DNA of 49,699 bases. Origin: an uncultured Lachnospiraceae bacterium (GTDB lineage Bacteria > Bacillota > Clostridia > Lachnospirales > Lachnospiraceae). The translations under genes were made by a program, and so were the position numbers. Positions 24,035-32,282 of this stretch are shown one piece after another; positions within the stretch are counted from its first letter, which is position 1, and each line of letters begins with the position of its first letter. The notes below the pieces were generated by a model that was given only the letters and a program-made list of their open reading frames with translations, searched no databases and had not been told where the DNA came from. The stretch spans positions 1 to 49,699 of the forward strand of contig CANRMA010000019.1 in NCBI GenBank assembly GCA_947631625.1, given 5' to 3'.

Positions 24035-26716
24035 TCAATAGTGCATAAAATCTTTTTCGCGTAAAATTATCATGTCCTCATCATCATAACGTTTTGCAAG
24101 AAGAATATCAAAAAAATGTTTTGGAGTCTTCTTATTCGCATAATATATCGCGTCATCCACAATTTCTCTAACTTCGGACACGCTGACCTCATGATCGCTT
24201 GTCTGCATATCCGCGATCCGGGTATGCAGAGCCAATACCCCGAACTCATCAATCGAATATTCGTTCTCCTGGGCATATTGCTTCGCATAAGCCACCAACG
24301 CTTCGTCGTCCAACGGCTCAATGTCTATCCTTAAGTTAAAACTTCTTTCAAGACTCTCATTCTCCGCCAACAAAGTATTTATTCTCTTCTTGGTATCTTC
24401 AAGTATAAGAAGCAGTCCCGCATTTTCATTCTGCAGCACCTTGTTAAATTTCGTGATCGCGGCATTATTCAGATCCGCCGCCTTTTCAATAATAAGCGCA
24501 CCGTTGCTTAGCCTGTTAAGTGTTTCTGCTATATCTTTTTTATTCAATGAAGCTGCGGATATTTTAGCAATCTTACCTGAAAAATTACTGTCGTTAGACT
24601 GCATCTCACGAATAAGATTCTTAGCTAAAGAAACCGTCGCGCCGTCTTCTTCTCCGGTAATTATGACATTTCCGGTATAAGCGGCCATGCTCATGTTATC
24701 GAGAGTATTTATAAGCTGCTCTCTTGATCTCCTATGTTGTATACACCTGCTAAAAAGCTCTTTTTCCTCTTCCGTAAGCTCTCTTAACGGCCGCTTCTCC
24801 TGTACATGCTGCTCACCTTTAACAGTCTGTGTGTCATCTTTTATAACGGTTTCGGTACGAGAGCTTTCAACAGATCCTGTTCCATCTGCCGCATTGGCCG
24901 TTTCCCGTTCCTCAATTTTGACGGGTTCTTTTTTTGCGGGTCTTTTCAATTCATTGGCATTGTCCTCAGCTGCGATTGCTGCTTTAAGCAGATCCATTTC
25001 CGCGTCTTTGGCATCATTCGTAACTTTTTTTACTACAGGCTCCTTCTCAGAGCTCTGCGCCATAGCCTCCATGAAGGCTCTTTCCATTTCCTCTAAAAGA
25101 CCGCTTTTAGTCGCCTCGTCAAATTCAGCAAACAAGCTTCCCGTACGGTTCAATATCCTTTGACGAACCTCTTCCATACGCTTCTGCTCGTTAGATTTCT
25201 TCATTTCTTCCCATTCAGCCATTATATCTTCGATACTGAGCTGTCCGGTTATCTGCTTCTCTACAACCTTCGGATCAGGCATTACCAATCGTATCTGCCC
25301 GTCATTTTCCTGAGATAATACATCGTCATATCTTACTCTGTTTATATTTGCAGGACCCTGTACATTCTCCAACGTCTGCCGGATATATGGCCGTTCCGGT
25401 TCTTCCATCTCTACTTCAGGCATTTCGGCAGTCTGCTGTAACAGCGGCGCTATCAGTTTTTCTGCAATTGAGGGCTCTTCGTCTGCCGCGTTTTCCTCTA
25501 CTACAGGACCTTCATCTGCCGACGGAACTTCTTCCGCTTCAAAACTATCTTCTGCCGACGACGCCTTTTCTGCTTCAAAACTATCTTCTGCCGACGCAGT
25601 CTCTTCCGCTTCAAAACTATCTTCTGCCGACGCAGCTTCTTCCGCTTCAAAACTATCTTCTGCAGGCGCACCCTCTTCAGTTTCAAAACTCTCTTCTGCC
25701 GGCGCAGCTTCTTCTGTTTCAAAACTCTCTTCCGAGGGCGCGGTCTCTTCCGCTTTAAAGCCTTCTTCAACTGAATAATTATCCTCGGTTACGGAAACTT
25801 CTCTTTCTTCAGCAGCTTCTTCAACATCAGGCTCATTATCTGCCGCAGATACCTCTTCAGGCATAACCTCTTTAAGACCTTCCGCCACCACCATCTGGAG
25901 ATTGAGCGTATTATACTGTCCCACATCAACAGTCTTTACTTCGGGCAATTCCGTCGTAGGCAGAGACATTATGTCGGAAGACGGAGTATTATCAGAATCA
26001 GTAACTTCGTTTTCAGTGGAACTCTCTTGCGGTTGTTCATTTTCTTCTTCATCATCAACAGCGGGAACCGGCACGGATTCTTCCAATGCTTCCTCCGCCT
26101 GCAGTCTTATCCATATATCGTGTTTTTCCTGCTGTTCAGCGCTGAGCGGAACATGAAGGGCTTTAAGCTCCAATGCCTTAAGCACATATTTCCCCTCGCC
26201 GAACCACAGATACATCTCATCGCACTCTTCAATACACTTCGTTGTAAAACCTATCCTGTGATAGAGATATGCCAGTTCATACGCCCATTTTTCGCGATAT
26301 TCTCTTTTCTTAAGCTCTTCCAACACCGCAATACGCTCTTCAAGGCTCGCATCCTGAGCCTCATATAAACGATACAGCAAAATGTACTTTCCGGTATCCT
26401 TCGGCGCTATACGCACAAACTCTTTGTAATATTCAACCGCCTGTATGTATTCTTCCATTTTTATGGAAAGCTCGCACAAAGAATATACAATGGCTCTTCC
26501 TGTCGGATGCTTATCATACGCCATTAAAAGGATCTCTTTACTCTCCTGATATCTTCGGTTCACCTTATATAAATCGCTGACCGTACAGAGCATCATAACG
26601 CTTCTGACTCTACGCCAGTCAATCGTATCCGCTATCTTAACAGCTTCTGCGAACTCGCCTTCCGCTATAAGCGACTTTATCTCATCGGCACGAACTTTAT
26701 ATTCATACTTATCCAA
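24035..26716 (-). CDS. TPR protein with acidic 12-residue repeats and degenerate AAA+ C-terminus
   Basis: About 893 residues. The N-terminal 200 residues look like TPR helices ([53 protein letters not shown]). An acidic low-complexity linker follows with about seven copies of a 12-residue unit ([12 protein letters not shown]). The last 230 residues align in pattern with CbxX/CfqX-type AAA+ ATPases, but the Walker A site reads [16 protein letters not shown] and Walker B reads [13 protein letters not shown], so ATP hydrolysis is unlikely. The start is probably TTG at 26716 (GAGGTG about 8 bases upstream); GTG at 26725 is an alternative. No named function. It lies just upstream of glgB. Confidence 0.75.
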   Translation of the reverse strand: MDKYEYKVRADEIKSLIAEGEFAEAVKIADTIDWRRVRSVMMLCTVSDLYKVNRRYQESKEILLMAYDKHPTGRAIVYSLCELSIKMEEYIQAVEYYKEFVRIAPKDTGKYILLYRLYEAQDASLEERIAVLEELKKREYREKWAYELAYLYHRIGFTTKCIEECDEMYLWFGEGKYVLKALELKALHVPLSAEQQEKHDIWIRLQAEEALEESVPVPAVDDEEENEQPQESSTENEVTDSDNTPSSDIMSLPTTELPEVKTVDVGQYNTLNLQMVVAEGLKEVMPEEVSAADNEPDVEEAAEEREVSVTEDNYSVEEGFKAEETAPSEESFETEEAAPAEESFETEEGAPAEDSFEAEEAASAEDSFEAEETASAEDSFEAEKASSAEDSFEAEEVPSADEGPVVEENAADEEPSIAEKLIAPLLQQTAEMPEVEMEEPERPYIRQTLENVQGPANINRVRYDDVLSQENDGQIRLVMPDPKVVEKQITGQLSIEDIMAEWEEMKKSNEQKRMEEVRQRILNRTGSLFAEFDEATKSGLLEEMERAFMEAMAQSSEKEPVVKKVTNDAKDAEMDLLKAAIAAEDNANELKRPAKKEPVKIEERETANAADGTGSVESSRTETVIKDDTQTVKGEQHVQEKRPLRELTEEEKELFSRCIQHRRSREQLINTLDNMSMAAYTGNVIITGEEDGATVSLAKNLIREMQSNDSNFSGKIAKISAASLNKKDIAETLNRLSNGALIIEKAADLNNAAITKFNKVLQNENAGLLLILEDTKKRINTLLAENESLERSFNLRIDIEPLDDEALVAYAKQYAQENEYSIDEFGVLALHTRIADMQTSDHEVSVSEVREIVDDAIYYANKKTPKHFFDILLAKRYDDEDMIILREKDFMHY
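25510..25760 (-). repeat. 36-bp coding tandem repeat (acidic 12-residue unit)
   Basis: About seven imperfect in-frame copies of a 36-base unit encode variants of [12 protein letters not shown] within the TPR/pseudo-AAA+ protein. Inner copies are the most alike, which points to recent duplication. Copy number could change without shifting the frame. Confidence 0.85.
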
Positions 26717-26919
26717 AGTACTCACCTCATATTACTGCTTTACACCATGTCTTTTCAAATATTCATCCTATTTATACTGTTTTAGTTTACCATAGGCAAG
26801 AATTAATGTAAATAAATATACGCAAAAAAATTAATACATTAATACTGTATTTTTTATTAAAATATACCAATATATGGCATTTGATAAAAAGAATTTCCAC
26901 TATATAGTATCTATGGTAA

Positions 26920-27798
26920 TTACTTATTTTTACCGCCGCGCAGCCGCAGGCGCTCAGACAATTCGATAAACCGTTCGAGATCGAACGTTTCTCCGCGAAT
27001 ATTTTCGGATGATCCCATCTGAAACAGAGCTTCTTTAACGTCGTTTTTAGATAATCCAAGGTTTGACGAATTGGCAAGACCGTTTACCAAAGTTTTTCTT
27101 CTTTGGTTAAAAGACGCCCTTATGACGGAAAACAAATACGCCTCTTCTTCTTCGTTAAGTCCGTATCGGTGATGTGCCCGCAACCGGATGACCGTACTGT
27201 CCACATTGGGTTTGGGAATAAAACAGGAGGCGGGAACTGCCGCAACTATCTCGGGGTCCGAATAATATCGGACTGCCAGCGAAAGCGCGCCATATTCTTT
27301 GCCGCCCGCGCAAGCCTGCATTCTCTCCGCAACTTCTTTTTGCACCATAACTGTAATATCGGCAAAATCCACATGCTTTTCCAGAAGCTGCATGATTATG
27401 GGCGTGGTGATATAATAAGGCAGATTGGCCACTATTTTTATCGGTTTACCGTTATTTTCTTCCCTGACTATGCGATTTATATCGACCTTTAATATATCTT
27501 CATTTATAACTTTCACATTATCGTACTGTGAAAGAGTGTCTTCCAGAATAGGAATGAGCTTCTTATCAATTTCTACAGCAATGACTGAGCCGGCTCTGTC
27601 AGCAAGATATTGCGTCAATGTTCCTATACCCGGACCTATTTCCAAAACGCAGTCTTCCCCGGTAAGCTGCGAAGCGTCTACGATCTTCTCCAATATATTT
27701 TTATCTATAAGGAAGTTTTGTCCGAATTTTTTCTGAAAACTAAAATCATACTTTTGTAATACTTCTATTGTATTTTTTACGCTCCCAAGATTTCCCAT
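26920..27798 (-). CDS. rsmA: 16S rRNA dimethyladenosine transferase RsmA/KsgA
   Basis: 292 residues. The N-terminal KKFGQNFLID, the S-adenosylmethionine loop VLEIGPGIGTLT (51-62) and the catalytic NLPYYITTP (125-133) are all present. It dimethylates two adjacent adenines in helix 45 of 16S rRNA during small-subunit maturation. GGAAGGG lies upstream of the ATG. It follows tatD on the same strand, the common tatD-rsmA order in Firmicutes (without the rnmV gene that often sits between them). Confidence 0.97.
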   Translation of the reverse strand: MGNLGSVKNTIEVLQKYDFSFQKKFGQNFLIDKNILEKIVDASQLTGEDCVLEIGPGIGTLTQYLADRAGSVIAVEIDKKLIPILEDTLSQYDNVKVINEDILKVDINRIVREENNGKPIKIVANLPYYITTPIIMQLLEKHVDFADITVMVQKEVAERMQACAGGKEYGALSLAVRYYSDPEIVAAVPASCFIPKPNVDSTVIRLRAHHRYGLNEEEEAYLFSVIRASFNQRRKTLVNGLANSSNLGLSKNDVKEALFQMGSSENIRGETFDLERFIELSERLRLRGGKNK

Positions 27799-27871
27799 AT
27801 TACCCTTCCACTTCTGAAATAATTCCTCTGCCGAGTAAAATATATGATTATATTAAGCTAGCAGCCGACGG

Positions 27872-28642
27872 TCATTTATTTATATGAAAAAGTCTCTCGG
27901 CATTGTCATGCGTAACTTCCAAAACTTCCTCATAATCCACGCCTTTTATTGCCGCAATCTCTTTTGCGATATACGGAATATTAAGCGATGAGTTGCGCTT
28001 CCCCCGGTTTGGCTCCGGCGCCAGATAAGGGCTGTCCGTTTCCAATAAAATTTTATTCAACGGAATATACTCAACCGCCTCTTTCAGTTTCTTTGCATTG
28101 GAAAAAGTTATTACTCCGCCTATCCCGAAATAAAAATCCATATCAAGGTATTCCCTTGCGGTCTCCCTGGAATAAGAATAACAATGTATAACTCCGCCAA
28201 GGTTGCCTGCATCGGCATACTTTAATATATCCAGAGTGTCTTTTGCCGCTTCCCTGGAATGAATTATCACAGGAAGTCCGACATCTTTCGCCAACCCCAA
28301 CTGTCTTTCAAACCATTTCTTCTGGACAGCAGGTTCAGGCTCGTCATAATGATAATCCAGACCTATCTCACCGACGGCCACTACCTTTTCGGATGCGCAG
28401 CAGTCTTTGAGCCATCTGAAATTATCCTCGTTAAGCTCTCCTGTCTCGCTTGGGTGAACCCCTATGGCGCCATATACAAAAGAATACTGTTTCGTCAGTT
28501 CCAGTGTGCTTACGCAGCTTTTAAGACTGGCCCCAACATTGATCACCACATCTATTCCGTTTTCCTTAAATGATCTAAGAAGGGCGTCCCTGTCTCCGTC
28601 AAACGCCTCGTCATCATAATGCGCATGGCTTTCAAATATCAT
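27872..28642 (-). CDS. tatD: TatD-family metal-dependent deoxyribonuclease
   Basis: 256 residues. Metal ligands of the amidohydrolase-like barrel are visible: ESHAHYDD (His5, His7), GEIGLDYHYD (Glu), VIIHSREA (His), VIHCYS (His) and LETDSPYLAP (Asp), then PNRGKRN. The family has 3'-5' exonuclease / DNase activity. Strong GGAG upstream of ATG. It is divergent from tRNA-Lys and 73 bases upstream of rsmA. Confidence 0.95.
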   Translation of the reverse strand: MIFESHAHYDDEAFDGDRDALLRSFKENGIDVVINVGASLKSCVSTLELTKQYSFVYGAIGVHPSETGELNEDNFRWLKDCCASEKVVAVGEIGLDYHYDEPEPAVQKKWFERQLGLAKDVGLPVIIHSREAAKDTLDILKYADAGNLGGVIHCYSYSRETAREYLDMDFYFGIGGVITFSNAKKLKEAVEYIPLNKILLETDSPYLAPEPNRGKRNSSLNIPYIAKEIAAIKGVDYEEVLEVTHDNAERLFHINK

Positions 28643-28711
28643 AAAACGCTCCTATCCGTCCGCTTTTATAAGCAGATATATAAAAATTTCTCAAAAATAT
28701 TAAAAAAACTC

Positions 28712-28740
28712 TTGCAAACTAAATAACATTATACTATAAT
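28712..28740 (+). promoter_or_regulatory. Sigma-A promoter for tRNA-Lys
   Basis: TTGCAA (28712-28717), 17-base spacer, TATAAT (28735-28740). The start site would be about 35 bases before the tRNA. Confidence 0.75.
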
Positions 28741-28783
28741 AACACTTGCGTTGTAAAACAGATTATGCAAATGATGATAATAT

Positions 28784-28856
28784 GCGCCTTTAGCTCAGTT
28801 GGAAGAGCACCTGACTCTTAATCAGGGTGTCCAGGGTTCGAGCCCCTGAAGGCGCA
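28784..28856 (+). tRNA. tRNA-Lys (anticodon CTT)
   Basis: 73 bases with a full cloverleaf: acceptor GCGCCTT/AAGGCGC with discriminator A, D-arm GCTC-AGTTGGAA-GAGC, anticodon loop CTCTTAA (CTT reads AAG lysine codons), T-arm CAGGG-TTCGAGC-CCCTG. CCA is not encoded. It has its own promoter and terminator. Confidence 0.96.
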
Positions 28857-28861
28857 CTTGT

Positions 28862-28909
28862 AAGTACCATTTTTGAGGACGCATGCGCCTTGGGGATGGT
28901 GCTTTTTTT
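28862..28909 (+). terminator. Terminator after tRNA-Lys
   Basis: AAGTACCAT pairs with ATGGTGCTT (one G-T pair), followed by seven T. It begins six bases after the tRNA. Confidence 0.8.
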
Positions 28910-28941
28910 GTCCCACGATCTTATAAATATCATGATCTCAT

Positions 28942-28970
28942 ATAAAAAGCGCAGGCATACGCGCCTGCGC
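28942..28970 (-). terminator. Strong terminator after the 201-residue unknown gene
   Basis: On the minus strand GCGCAGGC pairs with GCCTGCGC over a 6-base loop and is followed by TTTTTAT. It lies 33 bases after the stop of the gene at 29003-29608. Confidence 0.9.
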
Positions 28971-29002
28971 GATCCGAAACATCTTTATGGCACAAAAAAC
29001 CG

Positions 29003-29608
29003 TTATAATTCCACCTCGGCAACGCTCTCCACTGCCGGCACGTCCCCTAAAGAGACCTCGACTTCCACTGCATATTTCTGCTCCGGCGCAGTTTCTTCTT
29101 CGGGATCTATGCGTTCCGTATCCTCTTCATCGGCATACAAAGATTTATATTTGCGGTGTTCCTCCATTTGGTGAAGCATAGCCGCGCTCTTTGCCATCTG
29201 ATAAAGTTCGGAATTATATTCCATAAGTTTCTTCTCATCAATAAACGGCACAATGTCCCCGTTAGAGATCCTGCGCGCCGTAAGCAGCGCTTTAGACATA
29301 TCTTCGGCGATCTCTTCCCCGGCGTCTTTCTGCTGTTTAGCGACATTACTATTAAATTCCGCAACATACCGGGCCCTTTCTGCCTCTCTGTCAGCATAGA
29401 ACTTCTCTCTGGCGTCATAAAGGGCCTTCATGGCCTCATCCGATAATTCTACCGAAACTCCGTCCACATTCATACTGCCGCTGTCAAGCGCTTTATTGAT
29501 CGAAGTCATATCAGTAAAAACATATCTTCCGATTCCGCCATTATGCGCTTTATTTTTTACCTCAGGTTCCTTACAAAATCTAACAGAACCGACATTACCT
29601 ATTTCCAT
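29003..29608 (-). CDS. Unknown acidic helical protein
   Basis: 201 residues, family not recognised. It has no signal peptide or membrane segment. The N-terminal 60 residues are mixed. A long charged helix follows (MKALYDAREKFYADREAERARYV), probably coiled coil. The C-terminal 45 residues are acidic and Val/Glu-rich. The segment VDGVSVELSDEAMKAL resembles the pattern seen in small flagellar or anti-sigma-like proteins, but this is too weak to name. The codon use is like that of its neighbours and it has a strong terminator, so it is a real gene. The ribosome site is weak (GGTGAT). It stands alone between ArsP_2 and tRNA-Lys. Confidence 0.7.
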   Translation of the reverse strand: MEIGNVGSVRFCKEPEVKNKAHNGGIGRYVFTDMTSINKALDSGSMNVDGVSVELSDEAMKALYDAREKFYADREAERARYVAEFNSNVAKQQKDAGEEIAEDMSKALLTARRISNGDIVPFIDEKKLMEYNSELYQMAKSAAMLHQMEEHRKYKSLYADEEDTERIDPEEETAPEQKYAVEVEVSLGDVPAVESVAEVEL

Positions 29609-29789
29609 ATTATATCACCGTCCCGATAAACCATAGAATAACCATTCGCATAACTCTGCTTACATATACAGCTCAAACGGACCAAACGATCCGAAAATAT
29701 CAGTATTCTTATAAAGATATATCGTCAGATATTTCCCTTTTATAAAGATACCATCCGACGATATTTTTTATAAACTCATATATAAAAGA

Positions 29790-30644
29790 TCAAAAAGTTA
29801 CCCCAAGCAATTCGACGATACATCCGGCCGCAACGCCCAACGCATAAAGGATTGCAGTTATACGCATATTTTCCTTCGTTTTATCGTTTACCCTGAAAAG
29901 CACTAACAGTCCGACGCCCGCGCCTGTAAGCAGACCCGATATCATGGCCCCTGCATTCAGAACTCCTCTTAAATAAAGCTGCGTGATTATGACCGACGCG
30001 GCACAGTTAGGAATAAGTCCCACAATTCCGGCAACCGCTTCTCCAATAAACGGACGATTAAGGATCAGATTGGCAAGGAAGTCTTCCCCGATCAAAAAAA
30101 TCATAAAATTCAGCGCAAATGTAATTATAAACAAATATACAAAAATCTCTATTGTATGGTGAACCGCAGATTTAACAATGCCCCTGTCACAGTGACAGTG
30201 ATGTTGTTCACACAAATGTTCTATCCGTAACGCATCTTTTTCTTTTTTCAGAAATACTACGGCTATTATATCCACCAGAAAACCTGCCGCCATACCAATG
30301 AGTATTTTTACGCCCAGAATTTTGAATATCATATCCGCTCCTGCTTTTTCCGAGATTAAAATCGGCAGCATTTCATCCGAAGTCGAAAGATAAATGGATA
30401 TAAGTGTTCCAAGTGTAATGATCCTGCCTGCATATAAATTGGACGCCGCCGCGGAAAAACCGCACTGCGGAAACGCTCCAAGCACACTTCCTATAACGGG
30501 GCCGAATCTGCCCGACCTTCTAATCGTATTCTGCATCTTCTCCCCTGCCTTATGCTCAAGATATTCCATCGCCAGATAAGTAAAAAACAAAAACGGAAGT
30601 AATCTTACGCAATCCTGCAATGTATCAAAAATCACATCTGACAT
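29790..30644 (-). CDS. ArsP_2-type putative metal/arsenic efflux membrane protein
   Basis: 284 residues with about eight to ten hydrophobic helices. Two pseudo-repeated segments GAFPQCGFSAAASNLYAGR and GLIPNCAASVIITQLYLR carry the conserved Pro-x-Cys of this family (annotated variously as arsenic efflux or putative manganese transporter). A cytoplasmic loop with a His/Cys cluster (EHLCEQHHCHCD) could bind metal ions. It is a single gene, with GGAGA before the ATG. I see no known metal riboswitch upstream. The substrate is uncertain. Confidence 0.75.
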   Translation of the reverse strand: MSDVIFDTLQDCVRLLPFLFFTYLAMEYLEHKAGEKMQNTIRRSGRFGPVIGSVLGAFPQCGFSAAASNLYAGRIITLGTLISIYLSTSDEMLPILISEKAGADMIFKILGVKILIGMAAGFLVDIIAVVFLKKEKDALRIEHLCEQHHCHCDRGIVKSAVHHTIEIFVYLFIITFALNFMIFLIGEDFLANLILNRPFIGEAVAGIVGLIPNCAASVIITQLYLRGVLNAGAMISGLLTGAGVGLLVLFRVNDKTKENMRITAILYALGVAAGCIVELLGVTF

Positions 30645-31035
30645 ATACCATATCTCCTACGCCGTAACAGCTTCAAACTGTGAGTCTTATAACTCCTAAA
30701 TATTTTAACGTTTTTATATATTAATCTTATTTATCAAAAAGGTCAACTAAAAAATCTTAAAAATAATCTTTGCGAATAACTTTTTACGCGATCTTTAAAC
30801 CCAATCTATATATTATTATGAATGTAGTCAAAATCAATAAAATTACGGGCGGTCATGCATTAATGAACGAACTTACGGGCATTTTCAGATAAATTCTTTC
30901 GTCTATTTGCATAAAATTTTTGAATTTTTTTAATAAATTAATATAAATTTATATTCGTTATTAAATAAATATTGATTATATTGGAAAAAAGTTATAACAT
31001 ATATATATGTATACTTTTACCATGGAGGGGTTAAA
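30645..31035. other. AT-rich divergent intergenic region (ArsP_2 gene / comFB)
   Basis: About 390 bases that must hold the promoters of both divergent genes. TTACGGGC occurs twice (around 30842 and 30874). A possible comFB promoter is TTGGAA (30981-30986), 17 bases, TATATG (31004-31009). No riboswitch or RNA gene is recognisable to me. Confidence 0.4.
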
Positions 31036-31530
31036 ATGGAAGGACTAAAGAATATGATGGAAGATAATGTAGAGTCAATGCTAAATCATCTTCTTCCTAC
31101 TATGTCGAACATTTGTTCGTGCAATGACTGTAAGTTGGACATGGCTACTTATGCACTTAACAGACTGCATCCCAAATATGCACGTACAACAAAAGGCGCC
31201 ATCCTTCATCGTTTTGATACCGCTACCACACAGGTAGAGGCTGAAATCCTTACAGCCTGTATCTCAGCTATTAATATAATAGGAAGCCATCCGCATCATG
31301 AAGCTAAAAGCGCTGAAACCGTTAAAGAAGCCTCTTCTTCGGATAATGCTTCCGCCCAAAACAGCGCTGCTGCCAACACTGACAACAGCGCCAATACGGC
31401 TGCTCCTACTGCAGCAGCTCCCGCGGCAAATGATCCCGCAGGCAACACGGCAGACAGCGCAGCAGCTCCCGCCGCGGACAATTCCGCAGGAAACACAACA
31501 GACAATACATCTGCTGCTGACAATCAATAA
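31036..31530 (+). CDS. ComFB-family protein with low-complexity Ala/Asn/Thr tail
   Basis: 164 residues. Residues 1-90 are a ComFB domain: CSCNDCKLDMATYALNRLHPKY with the paired cysteines, then the RFDTATTQVEAEILTACI helix. Residues about 92-164 are a low-complexity tail of Ala, Asn, Thr, Ser, Asp and Pro. ComFB lies in the B. subtilis comF operon, and cyanobacterial relatives bind cyclic di-nucleotides. Here there is no comF neighbour. Given the nearby flagellar and pilus genes, a role in second-messenger control of motility is possible but is inference. GGAGGGG lies before the ATG. Confidence 0.85.
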   Translation: MEGLKNMMEDNVESMLNHLLPTMSNICSCNDCKLDMATYALNRLHPKYARTTKGAILHRFDTATTQVEAEILTACISAINIIGSHPHHEAKSAETVKEASSSDNASAQNSAAANTDNSANTAAPTAAAPAANDPAGNTADSAAAPAADNSAGNTTDNTSAADNQ

Positions 31531-31550
31531 AACGCTTATGATGAATACAA

Positions 31551-31588
31551 AAAATAAGCTGTTGCGCCAACGCTACAGCTTATTTTTT
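31551..31588. terminator. Bidirectional terminator between comFB and the CarD-like gene
   Basis: AAAATAAGCTGT pairs with ACAGCTTATTTT over a loop of about 12 bases, with a T run following on the plus strand and A run before it. It serves the two convergent genes. Confidence 0.85.
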
Positions 31589-31602
31589 AATCTCTGATGA
31601 TT

Positions 31603-32112
31603 TCATTTATTGTTCTTATGAATCTCTTCCGCTATATACTCTTCCACACTCTCTTTCGGAATAGACAACGCAAGCGACATCTCACTATAAAGCAGTTCCT
31701 CCGCTCTTTTAAGATAATGCTCGTCAGACGAAAGCACTTTTTTGCCCTGCTGCACTCTGTCCTGCTTGCGCAGATACAAGGTCTTTATTATCTGTACAAG
31801 GCTGTGGCAGTCATATGTCCTTATGGCTTCCTTATATATCTGCTCTCTTGTTTTTTCTTCCTTGATCCACACAGTTTCAATTTCGGGAATTTTACCAATG
31901 AGCTTCTTTGCGTCTTTTTCGTCCATGATCTTGCGCATGATGATCTTTTCGTTATCAACAGGCGTATAAATGGTACTTCCCTTTTCGAATACCGGCTCTA
32001 AAATATAGTATTTTCTTTTTTTATCAAGCTTATCAATCGGATTGTCAGTAATGGTTGTAACACGACAGACTCCATGACCTTCACACATAATCAATTCACC
32101 AACATCAAACAT
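31603..32112 (-). CDS. CarD/CdnL-like RNA polymerase-binding regulator
   Basis: 169 residues. The N-terminal RNA polymerase-interaction domain (MFDVGELIMCEGHGVCRVTTI, then KYYILEPVFEKGSTIYTPVDN) is followed by a helical DNA-binding domain (WIKEEKTREQIYKEAIR). CarD-type proteins stabilise open promoter complexes, especially at rRNA promoters. Length and layout are normal. GGAGG lies upstream of ATG. Confidence 0.88.
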   Translation of the reverse strand: MFDVGELIMCEGHGVCRVTTITDNPIDKLDKKRKYYILEPVFEKGSTIYTPVDNEKIIMRKIMDEKDAKKLIGKIPEIETVWIKEEKTREQIYKEAIRTYDCHSLVQIIKTLYLRKQDRVQQGKKVLSSDEHYLKRAEELLYSEMSLALSIPKESVEEYIAEEIHKNNK

Positions 32113-32282
32113 GCATCTACCTCCTTTACCAAATTTATCCCCAAGAATAAAAAGCTGTCCCTGCCTCTTGGCGGAACATTATCTAAATGGTATGCTTAAG
32201 CCTTTTAGAGCAACTTTCTCTGATATTATTTTAACATTTAAAATTTTAAAATGTAAGTACTTTTTTATTTTTTCCCAAAATT

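Noticed and set aside
25348..25758. Long Leu/Pro-rich plus-strand frame and Lys/Arg-rich minus-strand frame
   Set aside because: Both are antisense or shifted readings of the acidic tandem repeat; composition follows the repeat and there is no ribosome site.
30645..31035. Possible metal riboswitch upstream of the ArsP_2 gene
   Set aside because: I looked for the yybP-ykoY type core and other metal riboswitch signatures on the minus strand and saw none.
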